This document shows positions 7,664 through 16,897 of a stretch of DNA of 64,000 bases, one piece after another. Source of the DNA: Candidatus Stoquefichus sp. SB1 (lineage in GTDB: Bacteria > Bacillota_I > Bacilli_A > Erysipelotrichales > Coprobacillaceae); NCBI RefSeq assembly GCF_001244545.1, contig NZ_LN852696.1:744001-808000 (forward strand). Reading direction: 5' to 3'. Position numbers and translations under genes: made by a program. Every line of letters starts with the position of its first letter. Within the stretch, counting starts at the first letter, position 1. Below the pieces are notes generated by a model. It was given only the letters and a program-made list of their open reading frames with translations, did no database searches and was not told the origin of the DNA.

Positions 7664-8781
7664 AGAAAATGTTAATGATAGCATCTGTTCCATCCATGAT
7701 TGGCCAGTTCAACATGAATAACATTCAGATATTAATGAATTTAGGATTTGAAGTAGAAGTGGCATGTGACTGGGGTGACAGAAGTGTATGGACAGATGAA
7801 AAGGTAAATGATTTAAAGGAAAAACTGAATGCTTTAGATGTAATATATCATCAGATAGATTATTCAAGGTCACCATTCAGTATAGGCTGCCATATAAAAT
7901 CCTATAAACAAACATTAAAACTGCTGAGAGAAAACAGTTATGAATTTGTTCATTGTCATACACCCATAGCAAGTGTAATAGCAAGACTAGCATGTAAAAA
8001 GACAAATACAAAAAGCATATATACAGCACATGGCTTTCATTTTTACAAAGGGGCACCAATAAAGAACTGGGTAATCTTTTATCCAATAGAGAAATGGCTA
8101 TCAAAATATACAGATGTTTTAATAACAATTAACAAAGAGGATTACAATCGAGCAAAAGAAAAATTTAAGATGAAACAATTAGAATATGTACCAGGAGTGG
8201 GAATAGATATTTCAAAGTTTCAAATAAAAAATTTCAATAGAGATGAATATAGAAGTAGATTGGGGCTAAAATCTGATGATTTTGTAATATTATCTGTAGG
8301 AGAACTTAATAAAAATAAAAATCATGAAATAGTCATTAATGCAATAGCAAAACTAGGATATTCAAATATTAAATATTTAATAGCAGGACAAGGAGATTTA
8401 GATCGATATCTGATAGAATTGGCAAATCATTTGGGTATAGGAGATAAAGTAAATATATTAGGTTTTCGAAAAGATATACCAGAACTTTTAAACAGCAGTG
8501 ATTTGTATATATTACCATCATTAAGAGAGGGATTAAATGTGTCATTATTGGAAGCAATGGCTTCTGGGTTACCTTGCATTGGGAGTAAGATAAGAGGAAA
8601 TGTTGATTTAAAAAATCTATATTTATTTAAAGTGAATGATGAAGAGGATTTAGTGTCAAAAATCAATAGTGTCTATCAGAGAAGAAAAAGAATATCTAAT
8701 AACAGTGAACTTGAAAAATTTTCTGATAAAACCATAAATAATCAATTATCTAGAATATATGAAAAGTTAATTATTAAATAA
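7660..8781 (+). CDS. Glycosyltransferase family 4, probable second-sugar transferase
   Basis: The 373-residue GT-B enzyme begins [18 protein letters not shown]. It has the N-domain 'VHCHTPIASVIARLA', 'TAHGFHFYKGAP' and 'IEKWLSKYTDVLITIN', and the C-domain donor site 'LREGLNVSLLEAMASGLPCI' with the E-x7-E pair. The ATG overlaps the acetyltransferase stop (ATGA) and is preceded by AGGAAGG. This position, right after a PglC/PglD pair, suggests addition of the second sugar to the bacillosamine-like lipid intermediate; the donor cannot be read from sequence. Base composition changes within the gene: the first third resembles the upstream module and the rest is much more AT-rich, suggesting a recombination boundary. 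Confidence 0.88.
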   Translation: MKKMLMIASVPSMIGQFNMNNIQILMNLGFEVEVACDWGDRSVWTDEKVNDLKEKLNALDVIYHQIDYSRSPFSIGCHIKSYKQTLKLLRENSYEFVHCHTPIASVIARLACKKTNTKSIYTAHGFHFYKGAPIKNWVIFYPIEKWLSKYTDVLITINKEDYNRAKEKFKMKQLEYVPGVGIDISKFQIKNFNRDEYRSRLGLKSDDFVILSVGELNKNKNHEIVINAIAKLGYSNIKYLIAGQGDLDRYLIELANHLGIGDKVNILGFRKDIPELLNSSDLYILPSLREGLNVSLLEAMASGLPCIGSKIRGNVDLKNLYLFKVNDEEDLVSKINSVYQRRKRISNNSELEKFSDKTINNQLSRIYEKLIIK

Positions 8782-8909
8782 CTATTAAGGATAATTGAAA
8801 ATAATTAATAAAGAGAAAAGTGAACAATGACTGTAAGAGCCAAGATAACATAATGTATAAAATGGATTTTAGAAGTAAAGGGTTTAGTGATGTAGAGAAT
8901 ATGGTTTAT

Positions 8910-8945
8910 AAAATATCTGTTTGAATTAGGATATCAGATATTTTT
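8910..8945 (+). terminator. Internal terminator-like hairpin in a 240-base gap
   Basis: A 10-bp AT-rich stem (8910-8919 with 8935-8944) ends in TTTTT. The 8782-9023 gap that holds it has no supported gene, only a 23-codon open stretch without a ribosome site. It may be a further site where LoaP-assisted readthrough is needed, or a remnant of a lost gene. Confidence 0.45.
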
Positions 8946-9023
8946 ATTGATTAGTTAATGAAAAATTGAAGATGAATTATTTGATAGAACGTTATAGAGA
9001 AAGAATACAGAAGAGGTGATAAG

Positions 9024-9752
9024 ATGAATATAGCATTAATTTTTGCGGGTGGAACTGGTAAGAGAATGCATACGAAAGGGAAACCAAAACAGTTTTTAGA
9101 ATTAAATGGAAAACCTATTTTAATTCATACAGTTGAAATATTTGAAACACATGATCAAATTGATTGGATCTATATAGTATGCATTAGTGAGTGGATAGAA
9201 TATTTAAGTGAATTGATAAAAAGATATCAATTAAAAAAGGTAAAACTTATTATTCCTGGTGGAACTACAGGACAAGAGTCAATAAGAAAAGGTATATATG
9301 CAATAAAAGATAATGAGAATATAGATTTAAAAGAAATAACAGTATTAATTCATGACGGTGTAAGACCTTTGATAGATCATGAAACAATCACAAAGAATAT
9401 AGAGTCTGTTGAGAAATATGGGAGTGCAATTACTGTTGCTCCTGCAAATGAAACTATTATAGAAACAAATGAATTAAATTATATTGAAAATGTTTTAGAT
9501 AGAGATATTTGTCGAGTTGCTAGAGCACCTCAGAGCTTTAAATTTAATGATATTTATGAGGTTCATAAAAAAGCTTTGCAAGAAGGTAAAGATACAATGA
9601 TTGATTCAGCAATGTTAATGAAATACTATGGATTTAATTTACATTGTATTAATGGACCTATAGAGAATATAAAAATAACCACACCTTCTGATTTTTATAT
9701 TTTCAGAGCAATACTTGAATCACGTGAAAATTCTCAAATATGGGGGTTATAA
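9024..9752 (+). CDS. IspD/TarI-type cytidylyltransferase
   Basis: The 242-residue enzyme has the IspD/TarI nucleotidyltransferase signature: 'FAGGTGKRMHTKGKPKQF', 'LNGKPILIHTVEIFE', 'HDGVRPLID' and 'ITTPSDFYIFRAI'. These enzymes join CTP to a polyol phosphate (methylerythritol, ribitol or related). Inside a polysaccharide locus and followed by a short-chain dehydrogenase and a LicD protein, a CDP-alditol (for example CDP-ribitol) product is more likely than an isoprenoid role. The start follows GAGGTGAT. It is the first gene of the very AT-rich central part of the locus. Confidence 0.82.
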   Translation: MNIALIFAGGTGKRMHTKGKPKQFLELNGKPILIHTVEIFETHDQIDWIYIVCISEWIEYLSELIKRYQLKKVKLIIPGGTTGQESIRKGIYAIKDNENIDLKEITVLIHDGVRPLIDHETITKNIESVEKYGSAITVAPANETIIETNELNYIENVLDRDICRVARAPQSFKFNDIYEVHKKALQEGKDTMIDSAMLMKYYGFNLHCINGPIENIKITTPSDFYIFRAILESRENSQIWGL

Positions 9753-9754
9753 TA

Positions 9755-10807
9755 ATGAATTTAAATGAAAAAATTCTATATAATGATTTTGATACAATTA
9801 CAATCAATTCTCATTTGAATCTAGAATGCTTAGATAATTCATCAATATTAATTACAGGTGCAACAGGATTGATAGGTTCATTGCTTGTCAAATATTTACT
9901 TTATTATAATTACAAAAATGATAAAAACATAAAAATAATTACTTTAGTAAGAGATATAAAAAAAGCAACAGAAATGTTTGAGAGATATCTCAATAATAAA
10001 TGTTTAACCATCTTACAGAATGATATCCAAAATACTATAAGCTATAATAAGAAAATAGATTATATAATACATTGTGCAAGCATTACTGATTCAAAAACTA
10101 TGTATAAATACCCAAAAAAAACGTGGTTGACATCGTTTATAGGCACAAAAAATGTACTTGATTTCGCTGTTTCAAAAAAAGTGAAGTCATTTATTTATAT
10201 ATCATCTATGGAGATGTATGGTCAAATTAGTTCTAGCAGTAAAGTGAAAGAAAATGAAATTGGATATATAGATATATTATCTCCTAGAAGTAGTTATTCT
10301 GAAGGTAAAAGAGCTTGCGAAAGTCTTAATATTGCATATATGATCGAAGATAATCTGCCGGTTAAAATTATAAGATTATCTCAAGTGTTTGGGGCAGGTG
10401 TAAGTTATAATGACACTAGAATTTATTCTCAATTTGCGAAAAGTATTATAAATCATAAAAATATTGTGCTAAATACTAGTGGCGAGACTGTTGGAAACTA
10501 TTGTTATACTGTTGATGCAATATTAGGAGTTTTATTTGTGCTTCTTTATGGAGAAAATGGTGAAGCATATAATGTTTGTAATGAAGAAAATTCTATGTTA
10601 ATTAAAGATATGGCAAGTTTAGTTGTAGAAAATTTTGGTTCTGGAAAGTTAGAAGTCGAAATTCATAATGATAACGAACAGAAAATATATGCACCAATAA
10701 ATAAGATGTATTTAAGTAGTAAAAAATTGGAGTCTTTAGGATGGTTTCCATCTACAAATTTAAATACTATGTATTTAAGATTGTTTCAATATTGGGGGTA
10801 TAAATAA
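9755..10807 (+). CDS. NAD-dependent epimerase/dehydratase (extended SDR)
   Basis: The 350-residue protein has the Rossmann motif 'ITGATGLIGSLLVKYLL' at about residues 28-44 and the catalytic 'YSEGKRACE' (YxxxK) near residue 180, preceded by 'ISSMEMYG' (Ser). This is the extended SDR fold that modifies nucleotide sugars or polyols. The gene directly follows the cytidylyltransferase (two bases apart, ATG at 9755 behind GGGGGT), so it probably makes or modifies the same activated unit. It does not look like a UDP-GlcNAc 4,6-dehydratase of the PglF type, so it is not an obvious supplier for the aminotransferase upstream. Confidence 0.8.
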   Translation: MNLNEKILYNDFDTITINSHLNLECLDNSSILITGATGLIGSLLVKYLLYYNYKNDKNIKIITLVRDIKKATEMFERYLNNKCLTILQNDIQNTISYNKKIDYIIHCASITDSKTMYKYPKKTWLTSFIGTKNVLDFAVSKKVKSFIYISSMEMYGQISSSSKVKENEIGYIDILSPRSSYSEGKRACESLNIAYMIEDNLPVKIIRLSQVFGAGVSYNDTRIYSQFAKSIINHKNIVLNTSGETVGNYCYTVDAILGVLFVLLYGENGEAYNVCNEENSMLIKDMASLVVENFGSGKLEVEIHNDNEQKIYAPINKMYLSSKKLESLGWFPSTNLNTMYLRLFQYWGYK

Positions 10808-10858
10808 AAAATGAATATAAGTATATTTATTTTATTACTAGGAAGGAATAGAGTTTAA

Positions 10859-11776
10859 ATGAATAGTTTAAATTTAAGAGAAATTTATAGTAATCTTTCT
10901 GTAAAAGAACTATCTGATAAAGAGAAAAAAGAAATAAAAGAAATTTTGCTTCAAATGTTAGAAGATATAGTCAAATTATGTGAGGATAATAATATTAACT
11001 ACACTTTAGGTGGAGGAACAGCATTAGGATGTATACGTCATCATGGCTTCATTCCATGGGATGATGATATAGATATAAATGTATATAGAATGGACTATTT
11101 GAAACTTCTAAAATTAATAGATGAAACGTTTAGTGATAAATATGAAATTAATGCTCCTAATTATAGTTTGCATCCCAAAAATAGATTTGCTAAAATTTAT
11201 AGAAAACACACTACTTATATACAAATTAATGACATAAATAACTTAAATCCTAATGGTGTTTTTATAGATATTTTCCCAATAGAGCATGTTCCTAATAATA
11301 AGCTTTTATATTTATTACATGGTATTTTAAGTACTTTACTAATGTTTATTGCAAGTTCTGTTTATGGACGTAAATATGAAGTGCAAGACATACGTTTGGT
11401 GATCAAGAAAAATAATAAATATTTATATTATTTTCGAAATATTATAGGAGTAGTTTTTTCATTTTTACAACCTGAAAAGTGGTTTTGTATAGTTGATAAA
11501 GTAAATAGTTTAATAAAAAAAAGTGATTATTTGAGTTCACCAACAGGAAGAAAACACTATTTTGGTGAAAAAATACTTTATAGCAATTATTTTCCTGCAG
11601 TAGATGGGAAATTCGAAAATCTAAAAGTTAAATTACCTAATAATTATGATGTTTATTTAAAAAATTTGTTTGGAGATTATCTAACTATACCTAAAAAAGA
11701 AGATAGAGAAAGGCATTTTATCGTTAATTATCAAAATCAAATCAATTTTAAGGAGAACTCTAATGATGGAAAGTAA
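10859..11776 (+). CDS. LicD-family phosphotransferase
   Basis: The 305-residue protein contains the LicD core 'YTLGGGTALGCIRHHGFIPW' followed by 'DDDIDI' at about residues 41-66. The Asp residues there coordinate metal in this nucleotidyltransferase-like fold. LicD proteins attach phosphocholine or alditol phosphates to surface glycans; the family also includes the fukutin/FKRP ribitol-phosphate transferases. With the CTP-using enzyme two genes upstream, transfer of a CDP-activated alditol phosphate to the polymer is a reasonable reading. An AGGAAGG site lies about 12 bases before the ATG. The gene overlaps the next by 14 bases. Confidence 0.85.
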   Translation: MNSLNLREIYSNLSVKELSDKEKKEIKEILLQMLEDIVKLCEDNNINYTLGGGTALGCIRHHGFIPWDDDIDINVYRMDYLKLLKLIDETFSDKYEINAPNYSLHPKNRFAKIYRKHTTYIQINDINNLNPNGVFIDIFPIEHVPNNKLLYLLHGILSTLLMFIASSVYGRKYEVQDIRLVIKKNNKYLYYFRNIIGVVFSFLQPEKWFCIVDKVNSLIKKSDYLSSPTGRKHYFGEKILYSNYFPAVDGKFENLKVKLPNNYDVYLKNLFGDYLTIPKKEDRERHFIVNYQNQINFKENSNDGK

Positions 11777-12911
11777 GATAGCATTTTTTACATTTGAGAG
11801 TAGTGTTGTTCCTGGTGTCTCGAAATCATTAATAAATATAATTGATCATCTATCTATTGACTATAAACCGATTGTTATTTTACATAAAAGTGGTGATATT
11901 GAAACTGAATTACTAAAACGGAATATTACATATTATATTGTGAAGTCATACACATACACAAAGAAAATAAATGAAAATAAATTTCTTTCTATTTGTAAAT
12001 ATATTTATAAACGAATTTATAATTTTTTTCAATTTAATAAAGTAAAAAAAATCATGAATATTGAAGAAATAAAAATAATTCATCTTAATAAAATTACATG
12101 TTCGTTTGGAGCAGAAGTGTCAATAAAATGTAAAATACCTTTCATCACACATATCAGAGAATTTCTAGAAGAGGATCAAAGTAGAGAATTTATAAATAAA
12201 AAATACTGTTATAATCTAGTTAAACATTCATATAAGATATTAGCTATTTCAAATTCAATCAAGAATAAATACGAAAGAATTTTAAATACGCCTATTGAAG
12301 TAATTTACAATGGAGTAGATGTAAATAATTATATTATTCATAATCATGAACTTTTTAAAAAAAATAAAATAAAAATGCTTATTGTAGGAAGAATCACATC
12401 TGAAAAGGGACAATTAGATGCTTTGAAAATCGTAAAGAAAATACTTGAATTAAACTTTCCTGTTAGTTTATGTATTGTTGGAGAAGTACAAGATATATCA
12501 TATTATAATTCATTATTATATTTTATTGATAAACATGCCTTAAATGATAGTGTGAATATTTTACATCATACAAATAATATAAAAGAAATATATAATACAA
12601 ATGATATATGTATTGTATGTTCAAAAAAAGAAGCATTTGGTCGAATTGTTATTGAAGCAATGTTAGCTGGTATGGTTATTGTTGCACATAATCAAGGAGC
12701 TATGAAAGAGTTAATTAATATTAATGAGAATGGATATCTATACAATAATATTGATGAAGCAACTGAAATTATTAAATATATATATCAAAATAATTCAATT
12801 CATAAGCATATGGGAAAAGTTAATGTAAATTATGCAGCACAAAATTTTTCCATCGAAAATACAGTTAATAAAATTGAAAATGTATATTCGCAATTATTGG
12901 GTGAAATATAA
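11763..12911 (+). CDS. Glycosyltransferase family 4
   Basis: The 382-residue GT-B enzyme has an N-terminal 'KIAFFTFESSVVPGVSKSLI' and the C-terminal donor region 'KEAFGRIVIEAMLAGMVIVA' with the E-x7-E pair, then 'NQGAMKELININENGYLY'. It is probably a cytoplasmic transferase extending the lipid-linked repeat unit. The start follows AAGGAGA; a second ATG directly after the first (11766) is equally possible. Very AT-rich codon use (ATA, AAA, AAT) matches its immediate neighbours and contrasts with both ends of the locus. Confidence 0.86.
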   Translation: MMESKIAFFTFESSVVPGVSKSLINIIDHLSIDYKPIVILHKSGDIETELLKRNITYYIVKSYTYTKKINENKFLSICKYIYKRIYNFFQFNKVKKIMNIEEIKIIHLNKITCSFGAEVSIKCKIPFITHIREFLEEDQSREFINKKYCYNLVKHSYKILAISNSIKNKYERILNTPIEVIYNGVDVNNYIIHNHELFKKNKIKMLIVGRITSEKGQLDALKIVKKILELNFPVSLCIVGEVQDISYYNSLLYFIDKHALNDSVNILHHTNNIKEIYNTNDICIVCSKKEAFGRIVIEAMLAGMVIVAHNQGAMKELININENGYLYNNIDEATEIIKYIYQNNSIHKHMGKVNVNYAAQNFSIENTVNKIENVYSQLLGEI

Positions 12912-14035
12912 TGGAAAAGTTATTTATTAATTTATTGGAAACAATAGTATTCGATTTTATACTAATTATTCTTTTTTATTATCTAAATAAATTTGTTTTA
13001 AAAATCAATCAAAAAAAATTTTTAATTGGATATTACATTTTTATAATAATCATTATATTTCTTACAAGTATCAGATTGAATGTTGGTTCTGATTTTCAAA
13101 ATTATGTTAATATATCTAATTTTGTTAGATCTTATTTTAATGATAATAAAGAAATTATTTTGTATTATAATATTCAGTTTGGATTTCCTATTTTAAGCAA
13201 ATTTATGTTTTTTATTTCTGAAAATATGTACTCTTTTTTATGGATAGTATCCATAATTATTTATTGTTTTGAATTTAAGTATATACAAAAGCATTTTAAA
13301 TCAAGTAATGAAAGATTTATCGCTTATATATCATTTGTGGTATTTGGATTTTTTTCAATATCATTAAATATTTTAAAACAAGCTATGGCAATGTCAATTA
13401 TGTTATTTGCATATGATGCATTAATTGAGAAAAAATATTCCAAGTTTTTAATTATTACTTGTATAGCTACAATTTTTCATATTTCTGCTTTAGTAGGAGC
13501 AGTTTTGTACTTAGTATCTTTAAAAATCAAATTTAATAAAAAGAATCTATATTGTTCTGTTTTAATAGGAATAATATTAAATTTTTCTTATAGATTTCTT
13601 ATACCTATTATTGTTAACAATATTTCAATTTTAAGTAGATATACTAAATATATGAATGATTTAGAAAATCTTGAGAGAGTATGGAGGCCTTTATCAGTAC
13701 TTTCTTATGTAGTATTGTTTTTTTTATTGCTTAGATTAATTATGAATGATAAAAAAACTTGCATAAGTAATTATCAAGTTTTATCTTTGTTAATGCTAGG
13801 GATACCTATAAGTATAATGTCTATAGATAATTGGGTAATTAATAGAATTGCTTTATATGCTTATCAATTTATTATTATAATATTTCCTATATATGTTAAA
13901 AACAACTTTAATAAAAAGAAATTGTTATTAGTAGGAACCGTCTTATTTATATGGTATTGTCAATTTAATATTATTGGAGGCAACAATAATACTCACTCAT
14001 ATGACACATATATAACAAATGAAAAAAATAATTAA
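12911..14035 (+). CDS. EpsG-family membrane protein, probable polysaccharide polymerase (Wzy role)
   Basis: The 374-residue protein has about nine to ten hydrophobic segments and few soluble loops. The early 'TSIRLNVGSDFQNYVNIS' matches the EpsG/Wzy-like motif (R-x-G-x-D-x-x-x-Y) placed after the second helix. Such proteins join repeat units outside the membrane. No other polymerase candidate is present in the locus, which supports this role. It overlaps the upstream transferase by one base (TAATG). Composition is extremely AT-rich even for this window, as is usual for the variable part of capsule loci. Confidence 0.75.
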   Translation: MEKLFINLLETIVFDFILIILFYYLNKFVLKINQKKFLIGYYIFIIIIIFLTSIRLNVGSDFQNYVNISNFVRSYFNDNKEIILYYNIQFGFPILSKFMFFISENMYSFLWIVSIIIYCFEFKYIQKHFKSSNERFIAYISFVVFGFFSISLNILKQAMAMSIMLFAYDALIEKKYSKFLIITCIATIFHISALVGAVLYLVSLKIKFNKKNLYCSVLIGIILNFSYRFLIPIIVNNISILSRYTKYMNDLENLERVWRPLSVLSYVVLFFLLLRLIMNDKKTCISNYQVLSLLMLGIPISIMSIDNWVINRIALYAYQFIIIIFPIYVKNNFNKKKLLLVGTVLFIWYCQFNIIGGNNNTHSYDTYITNEKNN

Positions 14036-14050
14036 CTGGAGGAAGTATTA

Positions 14051-15217
14051 ATGAAAATAGCAGTCGCAGGAACAGGTTATGTAGGATTAAGTATCGCTAC
14101 ATTATTGGCACAGCATCATGATGTTGTTGCTTTAGATATTATCAGGGAAAAGGTGGATATGATCAATAATCATATCTCACCTATTCAGGATAAAGAAATT
14201 GAAGATTATTTAAAAAATAAAGATTTAACACTAAAAGCAACTCTTGATAAAGATGTTGCTTTTAAAAATGCAAAGTTTATTGTCATCAGTACACCTACTA
14301 ACTATGATGAATCAAAGAACTACTTTGATACTTCTAGTGTAGAGGAAACCATTGAATCTGTATTAGAGATTAATCCAGAGGCTATCATGATTATCAAGTC
14401 AACTATACCTGTTGGATTTACGAAACAGATGAAAGAGAAGTATGGAATAGAGAATCTGATCTTCTCACCTGAATTCCTAAGAGAAGGAAAGGCATTATAT
14501 GATAATCTCTATCCTTCAAGAATTGTTGTGGGAGAAAAGTCAGAAAGAGCAAGAGAGTTTGCTAATCTACTGGCAGAAGGAGCCATCAAGAAGGATATAC
14601 CAGTACTGTTTACAGACAGTACAGAAGCAGAAGCAATCAAGCTGTTTGCCAATACATATCTGGCATTAAGAGTCTCATACTTCAATGAACTTGATACCTA
14701 TGCAGAGATGAAAGGCCTAAATACAAAAGATATCATAGAAGGAGTATGTCTTGATCCAAGAATAGGAAGTCATTACAACAATCCATCATTTGGATATGGA
14801 GGATACTGTCTGCCAAAGGATACAAAGCAATTAAAGGCAAACTATCAGGATGTACCAGAGAACCTCATCAGTGCAATAGTGGAAAGCAACAGAACAAGAA
14901 AAGATCACATAGCACAGGAAATCATTGATAGAGGGCCTAAGGTAGTAGGAATCTATAGACTGACAATGAAGAGTGGGTCGGATAACTTTAGGGCGAGTGC
15001 AATACAGGGCATCATGAAGAGAATCAAGGCAAAGGGAATAGAGGTTGTTGTATATGAGCCAACACTAAAGGAAGAAGAATTCTATAAGAGCAGAGTAATT
15101 AAAGATTTAGAGGAATTCAAGAAGATAAGCGATGTGATAGTTGTTAACCGAGTGACAGAAGAGATAAGAGATGTAGAAGATAAAATCTATACAAGGGATT
15201 TATTTAAGAGAGATTAA
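14051..15217 (+). CDS. ugd: UDP-glucose 6-dehydrogenase
   Basis: The 388-residue enzyme oxidises UDP-glucose to UDP-glucuronate (or a similar UDP-hexose to its uronate) with two NAD. It has the N-terminal Rossmann motif '[18 protein letters not shown]', '[10 protein letters not shown]', '[20 protein letters not shown]' with the binding Glu and Arg, and the catalytic Cys in '[16 protein letters not shown]' near residue 258. It therefore supplies a uronic acid for the polymer. The ATG follows GGAGGAAG. From here to the Rpn gene the composition is again richer in G+C than the central genes. Confidence 0.93.
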   Translation: MKIAVAGTGYVGLSIATLLAQHHDVVALDIIREKVDMINNHISPIQDKEIEDYLKNKDLTLKATLDKDVAFKNAKFIVISTPTNYDESKNYFDTSSVEETIESVLEINPEAIMIIKSTIPVGFTKQMKEKYGIENLIFSPEFLREGKALYDNLYPSRIVVGEKSERAREFANLLAEGAIKKDIPVLFTDSTEAEAIKLFANTYLALRVSYFNELDTYAEMKGLNTKDIIEGVCLDPRIGSHYNNPSFGYGGYCLPKDTKQLKANYQDVPENLISAIVESNRTRKDHIAQEIIDRGPKVVGIYRLTMKSGSDNFRASAIQGIMKRIKAKGIEVVVYEPTLKEEEFYKSRVIKDLEEFKKISDVIVVNRVTEEIRDVEDKIYTRDLFKRD

Positions 15218-15287
15218 AAAAGTAATAAAATCAATCTATCAGTAAAGACTTGAGATATTTTCAGGGAAGAGAAGGAGGTGATGTGCT

Positions 15288-16691
15288 ATCAGTAGTGTAA
15301 AGAAGAATTTTATTTATAATGCAATGTATAATGTCTTGGCTCTCATTATCCCACTGATTACAACTCCCTACATCTCAAGGGTCATGGGTGCAGAGAATAT
15401 AGGAATATACTCATATGCCTATTCTATTGCTTCCTATTTTGGTCTGTTTATACTTCTGGGGCTGAAAAACTATGGGAATAGAACAATTGCAGGGGTTAGG
15501 GATGATAGACAGAAGCTATCTCAGACATTCTGCAGTATATATGCAATGCAGCTGATCATGGGAGTTATTGTGATTCTCATATATACTGCATATATCATTC
15601 TGTTTGCTCAGAATAGAATAATGGCACTTGTACTCATGATTTATCTTGTTTCTGTAATGCTGGATATCAACTGGTTCTACTTTGGGCTGGAAGAGTTTAA
15701 GCTGACAGTGACAAGAAATACAGTTATCAAGATTGCCAATACAATCTTATTATTTGTCTTTGTCAGATCGGCTGATGATATCTATATCTATGCACTGCTG
15801 CTGGTTATGGGTATGATAGTCAGTCAGGTCATCCTGTGGGGACTGCTGAAGAGATACATATTCTTCATAAGACCAAGTCTATCTGACATAGTGAAGCATA
15901 TTAAACCCAATCTTGTCTTGTTTATACCAGTTATCGCCATCAGCATCTATAATACAATGGATAAGATCATGCTTGGAATGATGAGCAGCATGACAGAGGT
16001 AGGATATTATGAAAGCTCGTTTAAATTAACAACCATACCAGTGATGGCAGTAACCTCACTTGGAACGGTCATGCTTCCAAGGATGAGCAATCTGATAGCC
16101 AATGGGAATCATGCAGAGGCTAAAAGATATATACAGAAGTCACTGATTGTCTCTCTGTTTCTATCAGCCCCTATGGCGCTGGGATTAAGTGCAGTTGTCA
16201 ATGAATTTGTACCTGTATTCTATGGACAGGGGTATGAAGCCTGCAAAGCAATTATTCCAGTGCTGGTTATGTCATCCATATTTGTTGCATGGGCTAATGT
16301 GATTAGAACACAGTACCTGATTCCAAATAAGCAGGATAGGATATATATTATATCAGTATTTTTGGGAGCTATTGTCAATGTAGTTATTAATTATCTGTTG
16401 ATACCTAGATATCAGGCATTCGGGGCAGGAATAGGAACATTGGCTGCAGAAATGACAGTCTGTCTGTATCAGACATTCATGGTAAGAAAGAGTATAAAGG
16501 TAACAAAATATTTCATACAGTCTCTGTCGTTTGTTGTATTTGCAGCTGTCATGTATTTCATACTGATGTTGATACCAGATATGTATAGCCCTTTAATGAT
16601 GCTATGTGCAAAAGTAGTCATTGGAGGAGTTGTGTATATGTCATTATCCTACATATACTACAAAGCAATTCTGATAAGAGTTTTTAAATGA
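15288..16691 (+). CDS. Oligosaccharide flippase (Wzx/MATE-like), unusual start codon
   Basis: This multi-helix protein (about 12 segments) of the polysaccharide transporter family moves lipid-linked repeat units across the membrane. 'MYNVLALIIPLITTPYISRV' and 'GIYSYAYSIASYFG' match flippase N-termini. Homologous proteins normally begin about 12 residues before the first ATG at 15324, with a basic '-SSVKKNFIYN-' stretch that is present here in frame. An ideal ribosome site (GGAGGTGAT, 15274-15282) lies just ahead, but the codon at proper distance is ATC (15288), and no in-frame ATG, GTG or TTG exists before 15324. I therefore place the start at 15288 with reserve; it gives 467 residues. If only the ATG at 15324 works, the product is 455 residues and has no ribosome site. 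Confidence 0.8.
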   Translation: MSSVKKNFIYNAMYNVLALIIPLITTPYISRVMGAENIGIYSYAYSIASYFGLFILLGLKNYGNRTIAGVRDDRQKLSQTFCSIYAMQLIMGVIVILIYTAYIILFAQNRIMALVLMIYLVSVMLDINWFYFGLEEFKLTVTRNTVIKIANTILLFVFVRSADDIYIYALLLVMGMIVSQVILWGLLKRYIFFIRPSLSDIVKHIKPNLVLFIPVIAISIYNTMDKIMLGMMSSMTEVGYYESSFKLTTIPVMAVTSLGTVMLPRMSNLIANGNHAEAKRYIQKSLIVSLFLSAPMALGLSAVVNEFVPVFYGQGYEACKAIIPVLVMSSIFVAWANVIRTQYLIPNKQDRIYIISVFLGAIVNVVINYLLIPRYQAFGAGIGTLAAEMTVCLYQTFMVRKSIKVTKYFIQSLSFVVFAAVMYFILMLIPDMYSPLMMLCAKVVIGGVVYMSLSYIYYKAILIRVFK

Positions 16692-16710
16692 TAGAATCTA
16701 TTCTAAAACT

Positions 16711-16736
16711 TTTATTATCCATTAATGGATAATAAA
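16711..16736. repeat. 26-bp perfect palindrome after the flippase
   Basis: Positions 16711-16736 read identically on both strands with no central spacer. It lies 20 bases past the flippase stop and upstream of a separate terminator. No T-run follows it, so it is not itself a standard terminator. It could be an RNA-stabilising hairpin, a protein-binding site or a recombination site at the end of the locus. Confidence 0.6.
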
Positions 16737-16762
16737 TATAAGAATTATCAAAAATGATACTC

Positions 16763-16785
16763 AAGTACCTTTCGAGGTACTTTTT
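16763..16785 (+). terminator. Terminator of the polysaccharide operon
   Basis: An 8-bp perfect stem (16763-16770 with 16775-16782) is closed by a stable TTCG tetraloop and followed by T residues. It marks the end of the operon that begins with the loaP-like genes. Confidence 0.8.
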
Positions 16786-16793
16786 CTTCATGT

Positions 16794-16822
16794 TTGACAA
16801 TTGCTTTATGCAATTATATAAT
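16794..16822 (+). promoter_or_regulatory. Perfect-consensus sigma-A promoter
   Basis: TTGACA (16794-16799), a 17-base spacer and TATAAT (16817-16822) match the housekeeping consensus exactly. It lies about 75 bases upstream of the Rpn-family gene and just after the polysaccharide terminator. Such an exact match is rare in this window. Confidence 0.85.
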
Positions 16823-16897
16823 AAAGTTGTAAAATGTTTCCATTATAAAAAGAAATTCCTCCTTTTTTTGCGTATATATATAATAGGAGGGTAAATA

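Noticed and set aside
8851-8925. Short open frame in the gap before the cytidylyltransferase
   Set aside because: Only about 23 codons, no ribosome site and no recognisable content; its end lies in the hairpin at 8910-8945.
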